A stretch of DNA of 28,034 bases from positions 1 through 28,034 of the forward strand of contig DASYYY010000043.1 in NCBI GenBank assembly GCA_035933635.1. The letters are read 5' to 3'. Positions 21,371-28,034 of the stretch are shown here, piece after piece (the stretch's first letter is position 1; each line of letters opens with the position of its first letter). This stretch comes from JAKIVR01 sp035933635. GTDB lineage: Archaea > Thermoplasmatota > Thermoplasmata > Lutacidiplasmatales > UBA184. Both the position numbers and the translations under genes were made by a program. Below the pieces are notes generated by a model. That model worked only from the letters and a program-made list of their open reading frames with translations. It did no database searches and was not told the DNA's origin.

Positions 21371-22915
21371 CTAGCGGACGTCGTCCTCGGTCCCCTCCTC
21401 GCAGGTGAACAGCGAGAACTTGTCGAGGAGGGCGAACTCGGCCAGGGCGGCGTCGGGCGCGGCGACGGGCGCCGCGGGGTGCTCGCGGTCGCGGACGTAG
21501 GCGAGGAAGGCTTGGAATCGGGGGAAATTGGCCCCGCCGTTCGCGACCTCGGAGCGCAGCGAGGCGTCCGGCACCAGCCGCCGGCCCTCGCTCACGAACG
21601 ACTCGCCCTCGGCCCGGTTCTCGCGGAGGACGCCCTTGTAGTACCGGCACCAGTAGACGAGCGCGCTCTTCTTCAGCGCGTCGTCGGTGTGCCGGTCGAG
21701 GAACTCGCTGATCCGCTTGGAGTTCTGGACGAACGAATCGCCGCTGCGCGCCCGGATACGACCCCGCATGGCGTGGAGCAACCCGGACTTGAGGTCCTCG
21801 ACCTGGGGGATGGGGCGGCTGCCGAGGACGGCGAAGGCGCTCGTGCGGTGGGCCACGTCGAGGAGCGTCCGGTTGGACCCGACCTCGCCGACATCGGGGT
21901 TGTCGTCGGAGTTCTTCAGCCGCCACATCTCGATGACGCGCACGCCGGCGTCGACGAGGATCTCGGGGACGTAGGCGCCGCCGTCGGCCGCGACGCCGAG
22001 GTCGACGATGCGGCGGTTGGCGCCGTGGACGGTGTTGAAGCCCACGTGCAGGCTCGTCAGCCGGTCGCTGAGCGGGTCGTTGATGTTGTCGAGGTCGGAC
22101 AGGTTGGAGGTGCAGACGGCGACGAACGAGGCCGGGAAGCTCTCCCGGGACTTCGAGGGCGTCACCGTGCCCTCCTGGAGCGCCTGGAGGAGCACGTTCT
22201 GGGTGCCGAGGGGCAGTTTACCGATCTCGTCGACCAGGAGGAGCCCCCGGTTGGCCTGCAGGAGCTTGCCCGGCTCGAGCACGAGCGGGCTCATCGGGTC
22301 GCCGATCTCCTCGAGGCGGCGCAGGTTGAGGTTCCCGGTCAGGTGGTCGGGGAACACCTCGCTGCTGCCCTGGAGTCGGGCGAACCCGAACCCCTCGCGC
22401 AGACGGACGAACTCCGCCGGGACCTTCGAGCCGTCGACCTTCGTGGGGTCGAACTGGCTGACGTCGTTGTTCGCAGCGAACCGGCGCTGGCAGATCGGGC
22501 AGGGTGGAAAGTCGCGGGCCGTCGCCGGGTCCACGACGCTCAGCGGATGATCGAGGACGGGGCAGCCGGTGATGACCCAGGCGCCCTTGGGGAACAGCCC
22601 CCAGAGCTCCTTGGCGAGGCTGGTCTTGCCCGCCCCCGACGGACCGAAGAAGAGCACGTGGGCGCCCGAGACGACGGCGGCGACCAGGTCCTCGTAGGTG
22701 GAGACGGGGAGGACCGTGTGGGGGAACAACGCGGCGAGGGCCTCGGTCTGCTTCAGGCCCTTACCGCGGAGACCCTCGAGCAGGCCGAGCAGCTCGCGGC
22801 GGAAGACCTCGGTGGGGCTTTCGGCGACGACGCCGCGCGCCTTCAACTCCGCCGCAGTGGACCGGGTCCCGATGGCGGGCGAAGACCGCGGCGCGGATTC
22901 CGGGCGCGCGGCCAC
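21371..22915 (-). CDS. MoxR-type AAA+ ATPase with Cys-rich insert
   Basis: From the GTG at 22913-22915 this is a 514-residue AAA+ protein of the MoxR/Mg-chelatase kind: Walker A GPSGAGKTS (91-99), Walker B LLLVDE (225-230), sensor 1 VCTSN (268-271 and Asn), and the probable arginine finger in DPLSDR (Arg285). Between Walker A and B is an unusual insert with Cys118, His123 and CPIC (Cys139, Cys142), a possible zinc knuckle. The C-terminal part is helical (lid and extension). The start is chosen because a TATA box (22936-22947) is centred 26 nt upstream, implying a leaderless mRNA; the open frame goes on to 23161, but that part resembles an ABC ATPase tail. The VWA gene follows within 14 nt. 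Confidence 0.88.
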   Translation of the reverse strand: MAARPESAPRSSPAIGTRSTAAELKARGVVAESPTEVFRRELLGLLEGLRGKGLKQTEALAALFPHTVLPVSTYEDLVAAVVSGAHVLFFGPSGAGKTSLAKELWGLFPKGAWVITGCPVLDHPLSVVDPATARDFPPCPICQRRFAANNDVSQFDPTKVDGSKVPAEFVRLREGFGFARLQGSSEVFPDHLTGNLNLRRLEEIGDPMSPLVLEPGKLLQANRGLLLVDEIGKLPLGTQNVLLQALQEGTVTPSKSRESFPASFVAVCTSNLSDLDNINDPLSDRLTSLHVGFNTVHGANRRIVDLGVAADGGAYVPEILVDAGVRVIEMWRLKNSDDNPDVGEVGSNRTLLDVAHRTSAFAVLGSRPIPQVEDLKSGLLHAMRGRIRARSGDSFVQNSKRISEFLDRHTDDALKKSALVYWCRYYKGVLRENRAEGESFVSEGRRLVPDASLRSEVANGGANFPRFQAFLAYVRDREHPAAPVAAPDAALAEFALLDKFSLFTCEEGTEDDVR

Positions 22916-22935
22916 GGCCGGCCGACCCGGGTGCG

Positions 22936-22947
22936 GGATATGTAGTT
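22936..22947 (-). promoter_or_regulatory. TATA box of the MoxR-VWA operon
   Basis: The minus-strand ACTACATATCCC is centred about 26 nt before the GTG at 22915. This makes a leaderless transcript likely and excludes the upstream ABC-like residues from the protein. Confidence 0.55.
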
Positions 22948-23089
22948 TGCCGAACCGCTCCGTCGACGGGGATTCGGGAACGCGGCGTTGGACGGTCGCC
23001 CGGGCTCCCCGACCGCGCGGAGTTCGGGGAGGTTGATAGGTCGAGCCGCGCGCCCCGCCGATGCCGCAGCCGTCCGGCGGCGGGAGCCC

Positions 23090-23176
23090 CCCGGCCGGGC
23101 GGGCGAACAGCTCGATCAGGTTCTGCGCGGGACCCCGGGCGATGGCGCGACCGTGGTCCAACCGATCGCACCGGAA
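23090..23176 (-). pseudogene. possible relic of an ABC transporter ATPase C-terminus
   Basis: Reading from a TTG at 23159-23161, the minus strand encodes DHGRAIARGPAQNLIELF followed by ARPAGG. This has the form of the segment after the switch histidine of ABC ATPases (consensus like LDHGRIVAEGTPEELI). Nothing of the upstream ABC domain remains. The sequence runs in frame into the MoxR gene and overlaps, in another frame, the last codons of the repeat protein. It may be a recombination scar. The match is short and could be chance. Confidence 0.35.
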
Positions 23177-25557
23177 ACGACCGAGGTAAGGCTCGTCGCG
23201 CCCGCCACCGGTGCGGGGGCCGGGCCCATCGCGGCGAGGATCGGCGGCGCAGGGGCGGGAGCGAAGGCAACGTACAGGTACATGTTAGCGAACAGGACGG
23301 GCGAGAACGCCGGCATGGGGTTGGGGTCGTCCACCGTGAGATTCCCTGAACTCGGGAAGGCGAGGAACCCCGGCGGGGGCGTGATGTGGTAGGCATAGGT
23401 CCCATTCGGTAGCGCGAGGCCGATCATCCCGCCGACCACCGCATGGGTCACCCCGCCGATCGTCAGGTTCCACTCGAGCCCTTCCGGCGGTGAGAGATAG
23501 TAGTAGAAGTACACCGCACTATCGGCCACGAGCACCAGCCGATCTTGGGGGGCATAGGTGAACTGGACGGATACGGAGAGCGCGTGGCCGCTCACCGTGA
23601 GCCACCCTTCGATGGTGGCGGGCACGTAGCTCGTGTTCGGACTGACCTCGAAGGCGGTCCAATAGTAGCTTCCGTTGATCAGCGTGAAGACGATGGGTCC
23701 GCTCGAGGTCGACCCCCCGTTCCATTCGGTGACGTCGGAGGAGATGTCGGTCTCCCAGGCGGCGCCGCTGGGAAGGCCGGATTCGGAGAAGGTCAGCGTA
23801 TAGTTCTCGGCTTTCGTGAACGCGATCGCGATCGTCCGCCCGCTGCCCGAGATCGTGAAGCTTCCCGAGGCCGGGTTCGGGGTATAGGAGAGCGGTCCGA
23901 GGAAGCTGTAGGTCGGGATGACGTAGGAGTAGGAATAGTTCGTCTCATTGACCACGATGGGGCTGCCCGCGCCCGCGGAGGCGAGCGTACCGAGGACGGA
24001 GACGGCCCACGCGTCGGAGCTGGGGAGTCCCGATTCCGTGAACCGGACCGGATAGGTCGGCAGGAAGGTCACGGCGACGCTGACCGGGGCCGCGGATATG
24101 GTCAGGCCGGCGTAACACGGCGAGTAGCCCGTACAGGAGGAGAATCCCACCGCGCTCGCGACGTACACATCCGAGCCGTTGGGGAGCATGATCACGAGGC
24201 TCGACGTCGTCGAGTAGTTCGACAGTGAGACGTTGAAGTCGACGATCACCGACCAGTTCGTCCCGGGCGCAAGCCCCGTTTCACGGAACGTCACGGGGTA
24301 GAGCTCGGAGGTGGGTGGAGAGACCGGCCCGAACGTGACGGACTGTTCCACGGCCGCACCGGCGACCGTGAACGTGCCGCCGGGGGTAGTGGGCGTGCTC
24401 GCCGCGGTCAGGGAGGCAACGAACCAAGTGTACGTCCCGTTCGGCAGAACCATACCGATGTAGGGGCCCTCACCGGAGCTCGCGAACTCGATCGGACTGG
24501 CGTTCCCGGTCAGGTAGACGGCCCAATCCCCGGCGGGGGCGAGCCCGGTCTCGTGGAAGGTCACGTTGTAGCTGCCGCTCGGTGACGCCCGGCCGGTGAA
24601 GGTGATGGAGACCGACGCGGGTCCCCCCGCGACCATCACGGAACCGGAGGACGGAGTGGCCCGGTATCCGGTCGGTGGAATGACCGTGTAGGAGTAGGTC
24701 CCGTTCGGTTCGTTGAACTGGACCGTCGTGGAGGTCGACGAGAACGTGAACGCGACCAAATCCACGGCCCAGGACGTTCCGCTTGTCAGCCCCGATTCGG
24801 TGAAAGTGACCGAGTAGGTCGGGGCTCCGCTGGACTTGGAGAAAGTGACGGACTCCGAGACCGACCGACCGCTCACGTCCACCGTTCCCGACGGAGGGCT
24901 GGCCGAATAGCCGCTGACCGTGCCCACGGTGTAGGGGTAGCTCCCATTGGCCTCCTGGAACGCGATGGTGGTCGTGGTGGACGAGAGCGATGACCCGCCG
25001 AGATCGACCGACCAGCTGCTTCCACTCGGCAATCCGCTCTCGGTGAAGGTCACGCCATACTTTCCGCCGGTGGAGCTGGACGTCGGGGTGAACGCGATGG
25101 ACCGGTAGATCGCCTGCCCGCTGACCGAGACCGTTCCGGAGGCGGGCGCAGCCGAGTAACTGTTTCCCGCGCTAGCGGTGAACCCGTACGAACCGTTCGA
25201 CTCCGTGAAGGCGAGCGTCGTGCTCGTGGAGTTCGACGTGGTCCCGTTCAGGGTCACGGACCACGAGGTCCCGGACGGCAACCCGGACTCGTTGAACTGT
25301 ACCGCGTAGGTGCTCGGCGTGGGCTGGGAGGACTTCGGGGAGCTCGGGCTGCCGGCTGAGTGCAGTCCGGGAATGATCCCGACGGCGAGGAGCGCGAGTA
25401 CGATCACGACGATGATCACGACCGCCGCGATCGCACCGATGGTCGCGGGCGAGGCACCGCCCCGCGGGGCGGATGGGGGGGAGGTCGATTCGTCCGCGGG
25501 AGGCGCGGGTTCCTGTACGTCGGCGGCCTCTTCGTCGGGTTGAATCGGGGTCGCCAT
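23116..25557 (-). CDS. giant surface protein with eight Thermoplasmata-type 'FTESGLPSGTSW' repeats
   Basis: This 813-residue protein has a Pro/Glu/Ser-rich cytosolic head (1-35), one membrane helix (about 38-64) and a long extracellular region. The latter has eight units of about 80-100 residues. Each starts Y-x-V-x-F-x-E-S/T-G-L-x-x-G/S-x-x-W and ends with an NGSYxYxV strand and a xxPxSGxxxVxG...xxVxF strand (immunoglobulin-like beta sandwich by inference). Sequons (NGS, NGT) are abundant, pointing to glycosylation. Units 1-3 are close to consensus; units 4-8 diverge progressively. The last residues (WTTVAPSPGVPRRT) are out of character and overlap the ABC-like relic, so the original C-terminus may be lost. 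A role in adhesion or the cell envelope is inferred; no enzyme motif is seen. Confidence 0.9.
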   Translation of the reverse strand: MATPIQPDEEAADVQEPAPPADESTSPPSAPRGGASPATIGAIAAVVIIVVIVLALLAVGIIPGLHSAGSPSSPKSSQPTPSTYAVQFNESGLPSGTSWSVTLNGTTSNSTSTTLAFTESNGSYGFTASAGNSYSAAPASGTVSVSGQAIYRSIAFTPTSSSTGGKYGVTFTESGLPSGSSWSVDLGGSSLSSTTTTIAFQEANGSYPYTVGTVSGYSASPPSGTVDVSGRSVSESVTFSKSSGAPTYSVTFTESGLTSGTSWAVDLVAFTFSSTSTTVQFNEPNGTYSYTVIPPTGYRATPSSGSVMVAGGPASVSITFTGRASPSGSYNVTFHETGLAPAGDWAVYLTGNASPIEFASSGEGPYIGMVLPNGTYTWFVASLTAASTPTTPGGTFTVAGAAVEQSVTFGPVSPPTSELYPVTFRETGLAPGTNWSVIVDFNVSLSNYSTTSSLVIMLPNGSDVYVASAVGFSSCTGYSPCYAGLTISAAPVSVAVTFLPTYPVRFTESGLPSSDAWAVSVLGTLASAGAGSPIVVNETNYSYSYVIPTYSFLGPLSYTPNPASGSFTISGSGRTIAIAFTKAENYTLTFSESGLPSGAAWETDISSDVTEWNGGSTSSGPIVFTLINGSYYWTAFEVSPNTSYVPATIEGWLTVSGHALSVSVQFTYAPQDRLVLVADSAVYFYYYLSPPEGLEWNLTIGGVTHAVVGGMIGLALPNGTYAYHITPPPGFLAFPSSGNLTVDDPNPMPAFSPVLFANMYLYVAFAPAPAPPILAAMGPAPAPVAGATSLTSVVSGAIGWTTVAPSPGVPRRT
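23263..25308 (-). repeat. eight tandem protein-level repeats of the surface protein
   Basis: The units begin at about residues 84, 167, 248, 330, 420, 502, 586 and 673 with YAVQFNESGL, YGVTFTESGL, YSVTFTESGL, YNVTFHETGL, YPVTFRETGL, YPVRFTESGL, YTLTFSESGL and a degenerate eighth. Nucleotide identity is limited, so the repeats are old and not a recent amplification. Confidence 0.85.
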
Positions 25558-25743
25558 GCCGGGTTACGGCCGTAGGATTTCCTGCCCACTCTTAGTCCTC
25601 TAGGAGGGGCCAGAACCCCCACGTCGGGGGCCAAGGGAGGGCCCTGGGGAGCCTCCGGTCGCTGTGACCTACGAACTACCCCGTAATCTGCGAGGACGAA
25701 GTTTGAGTACGGCCCTGCGCGTGGTTCGGTGGAAGGGAATCGA

Positions 25744-26826
25744 GTGACGAACTACCGACCGAGGAGCCAGCCGCGTCGGTCCCCTTCCCGCAACAGCGCA
25801 GTGCAAGGCACGCCGATCGACCATGTCGTCGTCGTGCTCCAAGAAAACCACACGTTCGACTGTTATTTCGGAGGTTACCCGGGTGCGGACGGGAGCTCGG
25901 GAAAGGCGCTGTGTCTCCCCAATGCCGCGGGGAGCGCGACCCCGTGCACCGCGCCGTTCCACAGTCCGACCCTCACTCCGCCGGACCAGAACCACGACTG
26001 GGCGGCGGCCCACGCGTGCTACGACGGGGGAAAAATGGACGGATTCGTCTACACCGAGGGCGGTCCGAACACGATGGCCTACTTCGATGCCGCGGACATC
26101 CCGCACTACTGGAAGGCGGCCCAGCAGTACGTGCTGTGCGACCGGTACTTCACCTCGGTGATGAGCGAGAGCGCCCCCAACCACCTCTACCTCGTCGCCG
26201 GACAGGCCGGCGGTCTCCAGGACGATAATCCCCCCGCGACCCTCCCGTTCCCGCCGATTTTCCAGCAGCTCGACGCGAAGGGATTGAGCTGGAAGGTCTA
26301 CGGGTTCACGACGTGGTACGAGCGGTTCGCCTACGTCCAGGGTTCGGCGGCAGCCAAGGCCAAACTGGTCTCGAGCGCCCAGTTCGCCAAGGACCTGACC
26401 GCCGGCGCGCTCCCGAACGTGGCCTGGGTCATCGGCGCCCCCGGCGGGACCGAACATCCGCCCCAGAATGTCGCCACCGGTTCGGCTTCGGTCGCGGACG
26501 ACATCGTCAATCCGATCGGAGCGAGTCCGTTCTGGGGCTCGGCCGCGATCTTCGTGACGTGGGACGACTACGGCGGGTACTACGATCACGTCGCCCCGAC
26601 GCAGGTCGACGCCGACGGCTACGGGTTCCGCGTACCCTGCCTCGTCATCTCCCCGTACGCCCGGGCGGGGATGGTCGACCATGCGGTGAACGACCACGCA
26701 TCGATCCTGAAGTTCGTCGAGACCAACTTCGGGCTGGCTCCGCTTGCCGCCCGGGACTCGGCCGCGAACGGTTTTGCCGAGGCGTTCGACTTCACTTCAC
26801 CGCCGAGGGCGTTCCAGCCCATCTGA
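25744..26826 (+). CDS. phosphoesterase family protein (AcpA/phospholipase C type)
   Basis: The 360-residue product matches the alkaline-phosphatase-superfamily phosphoesterases (acid phosphatase AcpA and phospholipase C of bacteria). The metal and nucleophile segment is IDHVVVVLQENHTFDCYFG (near 28-46) with the E-N-x-T/S-F-D signature. Then come SAPNHLYLVAGQ, VTWDDYGGYYDHV (metal-binding Asp and His), and VPCLVISPYAR. It should hydrolyse phosphomonoesters or diesters. Unlike most relatives it has no hydrophobic signal peptide; the first 25 residues are Arg/Ser/Pro-rich, so a cytosolic place or an unrecognised export route is implied. The GTG at 25744 is chosen because GGAAGGGA precedes it; an in-frame GTG at 25729 is possible. 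It is divergent from the repeat protein. Confidence 0.88.
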   Translation: MTNYRPRSQPRRSPSRNSAVQGTPIDHVVVVLQENHTFDCYFGGYPGADGSSGKALCLPNAAGSATPCTAPFHSPTLTPPDQNHDWAAAHACYDGGKMDGFVYTEGGPNTMAYFDAADIPHYWKAAQQYVLCDRYFTSVMSESAPNHLYLVAGQAGGLQDDNPPATLPFPPIFQQLDAKGLSWKVYGFTTWYERFAYVQGSAAAKAKLVSSAQFAKDLTAGALPNVAWVIGAPGGTEHPPQNVATGSASVADDIVNPIGASPFWGSAAIFVTWDDYGGYYDHVAPTQVDADGYGFRVPCLVISPYARAGMVDHAVNDHASILKFVETNFGLAPLAARDSAANGFAEAFDFTSPPRAFQPI

Positions 26827-26973
26827 CCGAGGAGCGGTCGGCACGACCGATCGGCGGCTGGAGGACCGCGACCCGACCTGCGGCGGCTCGGGCGCATCGA
26901 GAGCGATGGCGGATACCGTGGGGGCGACAATCCCATGGTCGCCCGCCGCCTGCGCGTTCGGGAGGGGACAACG

Positions 26974-27828
26974 ATGGCCGGTCACGCGGGAAGGGCGCAC
27001 GGGGTACGCCCGCGACGGATCTGTGGGACACGCGACTGGATGCGTCGACATGCCTCGACGGCCCCACTGCGCACGTCCACGCGGACCCGAGCGGCCGGGA
27101 CTCCGACCTACGGACCGCTGTTCTCCGGACGGATCTACCTCGCCGCCCTCACGTTCACCGATGGCAGCGGGAGGGCCTACTCGGTGAGCGGAACCGACCT
27201 GACGACCGTGCTCGAGTACCTGGGTCGGGCGGCGCCCCTGATCTCGCGGTACGCGGGCCAATACGGACCCAACCGGGTCGACGTGGGCCCCGCCCCGCTC
27301 CCCCTCTCCGTCTCGTTGGGGGGAACGAGCTACTCGGACGCCCAGCTCCAAGGATGGGTCAACGAGCTCGCCGCCTCGGCCGCCACGGACGAGCCGCCGG
27401 CGATCCTCGTGCTCAATCCCCCAGCCCTGACCAACACCGACGCGAAGGAGAGCGGGGGGGTCGGCGTGCTGGGCTACCATGGCCGGGCCACCGTCCCGTA
27501 CGCCTTCGTCAACCTCCTGGGGAGCGGGTTCACTCTGGACGATGCGGCGGATGCGTACGCGGAGGCGGTCAGCCACGAGATCGCCGAGATGACGGTCGAC
27601 CCGGCCGCGGACGGGTCCAACCCAGAGGTCTGCGACGGCTGCGGCACGAACTGCCAGGGTTCGGCCGCCCACCGGGCCTACTTCGATGGTTCCGGCAACT
27701 ACCTCGGCGGCTCGACCGCATTCCCCCCCGCGTTCCCCTATGCGTTCTTCCTCAGCAGCCTCGCGCAGCCACCGGTCGCCGCCGATTGCCCGGCGCCGGC
27801 ATCCGGTTGCGACTACCCTCCGCCTTGA
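26974..27828 (+). CDS. hypothetical protein with HEIAE...DP motif (putative metal hydrolase)
   Basis: The 284-residue product starts at the ATG at 26974, which has GGGAGGGG six to seven nt upstream. A longer frame from 26935 is possible. After an Arg-rich leader of about 45 residues comes a globular region (YGPLFSGRIYLAALTF; LEYLGRAAPLISRYAGQYG). Near the C-terminus is SHEIAEMTVDP (H201, E202, E205, D209, P210) followed by EVCDGC (E218, C220, D221, C223). The HE-x-x-E-x-x-x-DP...E-x-x-D layout is seen in a loose group of extracellular proteins that includes plant EXORDIUM/PHI-1 relatives and is often suspected to bind metal; catalysis is unproven. No signal peptide is visible. It lies about 147 nt after the phosphoesterase gene. 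Confidence 0.7.
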   Translation: MAGHAGRAHGVRPRRICGTRDWMRRHASTAPLRTSTRTRAAGTPTYGPLFSGRIYLAALTFTDGSGRAYSVSGTDLTTVLEYLGRAAPLISRYAGQYGPNRVDVGPAPLPLSVSLGGTSYSDAQLQGWVNELAASAATDEPPAILVLNPPALTNTDAKESGGVGVLGYHGRATVPYAFVNLLGSGFTLDDAADAYAEAVSHEIAEMTVDPAADGSNPEVCDGCGTNCQGSAAHRAYFDGSGNYLGGSTAFPPAFPYAFFLSSLAQPPVAADCPAPASGCDYPPP

Positions 27829-27912
27829 ACAGAGAAGATCCCCCGGCGCTCCACGGGACTTCCGGCTCCGGCGCGCCGACCGAGCCCGCCGTCGCGGACG
27901 CCCGCGCCGGCG

Positions 27913-27922
27913 TTTTTAAGTA
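27913..27922 (+). promoter_or_regulatory. TATA box of the ribosomal protein eS1 gene
   Basis: TTTTTAAGTA is centred about 35 nt before the ATG at 27952, in GC-rich surroundings, predicting a very short leader. Confidence 0.7.
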
Positions 27923-27951
27923 GGGGCCCTCGGTGGGCGGCCCCACCATCG

Positions 27952-28034
27952 ATGGCCGAGACGGAATCCGGCGGCAAGAAGACCACGCTCGCGCGCACGG
28001 TCAAGGACAAGTGGCGCTCCAAGCACTGGTTCAA
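27952..28034 (+). CDS. rps3ae: ribosomal protein eS1 (S3Ae), N-terminal fragment
   Basis: Only the first 27 codons are inside the window. The product begins with a polar, Lys-rich leader and continues ARTVKDKWRSKHWF, matching the conserved start of archaeal/eukaryotic small-subunit protein eS1 (the V-K-D-x-W-x-S-K-x-W motif). The gene is cut by the right edge. Its own TATA box stands just upstream. Because the fragment is short the call rests on this one motif. Confidence 0.75.
   Translation, partial: MAETESGGKKTTLARTVKDKWRSKHWF

Noticed and set aside
20750..22945. 731-residue plus-strand frame opposite the MoxR/VWA genes
   Set aside because: It has no motif, a repetitive acidic composition, and lies antisense to clear AAA+ and VWA domains.
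23545..24228. Plus-strand frame opposite the repeat protein
   Set aside because: Gly/Arg/Asp-rich antisense shadow of the repeat units.
23263..25308. CRISPR-like or DNA-level tandem array
   Set aside because: The periodicity is at protein level with diverged nucleotide sequence and units of about 250 nt, unlike CRISPR or satellite DNA.
25613..25660. Short GC inverted repeats in the gap before the phosphoesterase gene
   Set aside because: Five-base stems of pure C and G are expected by chance at this base composition, and there is no T-tract or promoter relation.
26313..27923. 536-residue plus-strand frame across the phosphoesterase and HEIAE genes
   Set aside because: It is out of frame with both conserved proteins and has shadow composition throughout.

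Overview
The window reads as archaeal chromosome, most likely from a high-GC member of the Thermoplasmatota (a soil or sediment Thermoplasmata-type lineage). The evidence is: a solitary 5S rRNA gene (rRNA genes are unlinked in this phylum); a tRNA-Tyr with an intron at position 37/38; TATA boxes about 26 nt before several starts, giving leaderless or near-leaderless genes; a mevalonate-pathway decarboxylase; an archaeal-type UMP kinase; the first codons of ribosomal protein eS1; archaeal type IV pilus genes; and a giant surface protein built of the 'FTESGLPSGTSW' repeat that is common in Thermoplasmata. The species assignment is inference.

Layout. 1-846 (minus): a truncated unknown gene, 5S rRNA and a small helical protein. 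869-2470: a hotdog thioesterase divergent from a mevalonate-pathway decarboxylase. 2516-4160 (minus): an enoyl-CoA hydratase followed by a PaaA/BoxB-like di-iron protein, a probable two-gene aromatic or acyl-CoA operon. 4268-6602: rpiA divergent from pyrH and adk (nucleotide and pentose metabolism), then tRNA-Tyr. 6677-9243: thioredoxin-like protein, SAM methyltransferase, a secreted Cys/Tyr/Asn/Ser-rich protein and tRNA-Gly(CCC). 9296-9784: a double-ACT protein.

9930-17275 is one tightly packed plus-strand operon: a pilin-like protein, secretion ATPase, TadC-like platform protein, second platform protein, second ATPase, and a beta-class DNA methyltransferase whose start overlaps the stop of the second ATPase by 4 nt. 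This is an archaeal Tad/T2SS-like pilus or secretion machine with two paralogous motors and two membrane platforms, plus an unexpected DNA methylase. A small unknown protein follows.

17688-22915 (minus): arginine deiminase, a small amphipathic-helix protein, and a MoxR-type AAA+ ATPase coupled to a long coiled-coil/VWA protein with no standard start codon. 23116-25557 (minus): the eight-repeat surface protein. Between it and the MoxR gene lies a short reading frame that resembles the tail of an ABC transporter ATPase, probably a relic. 25744-27828 (plus): an AcpA/phospholipase C-type phosphoesterase and a protein with an HEIAE...DP...E..D motif (possible metal hydrolase). The window ends inside the eS1 gene.

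No CRISPR array, insertion sequence or phage module was seen. No stretch longer than 300 bases is free of genes; the largest gaps (7942-8140, 22916-23115, 25558-25743) hold promoters or the ABC-like relic.
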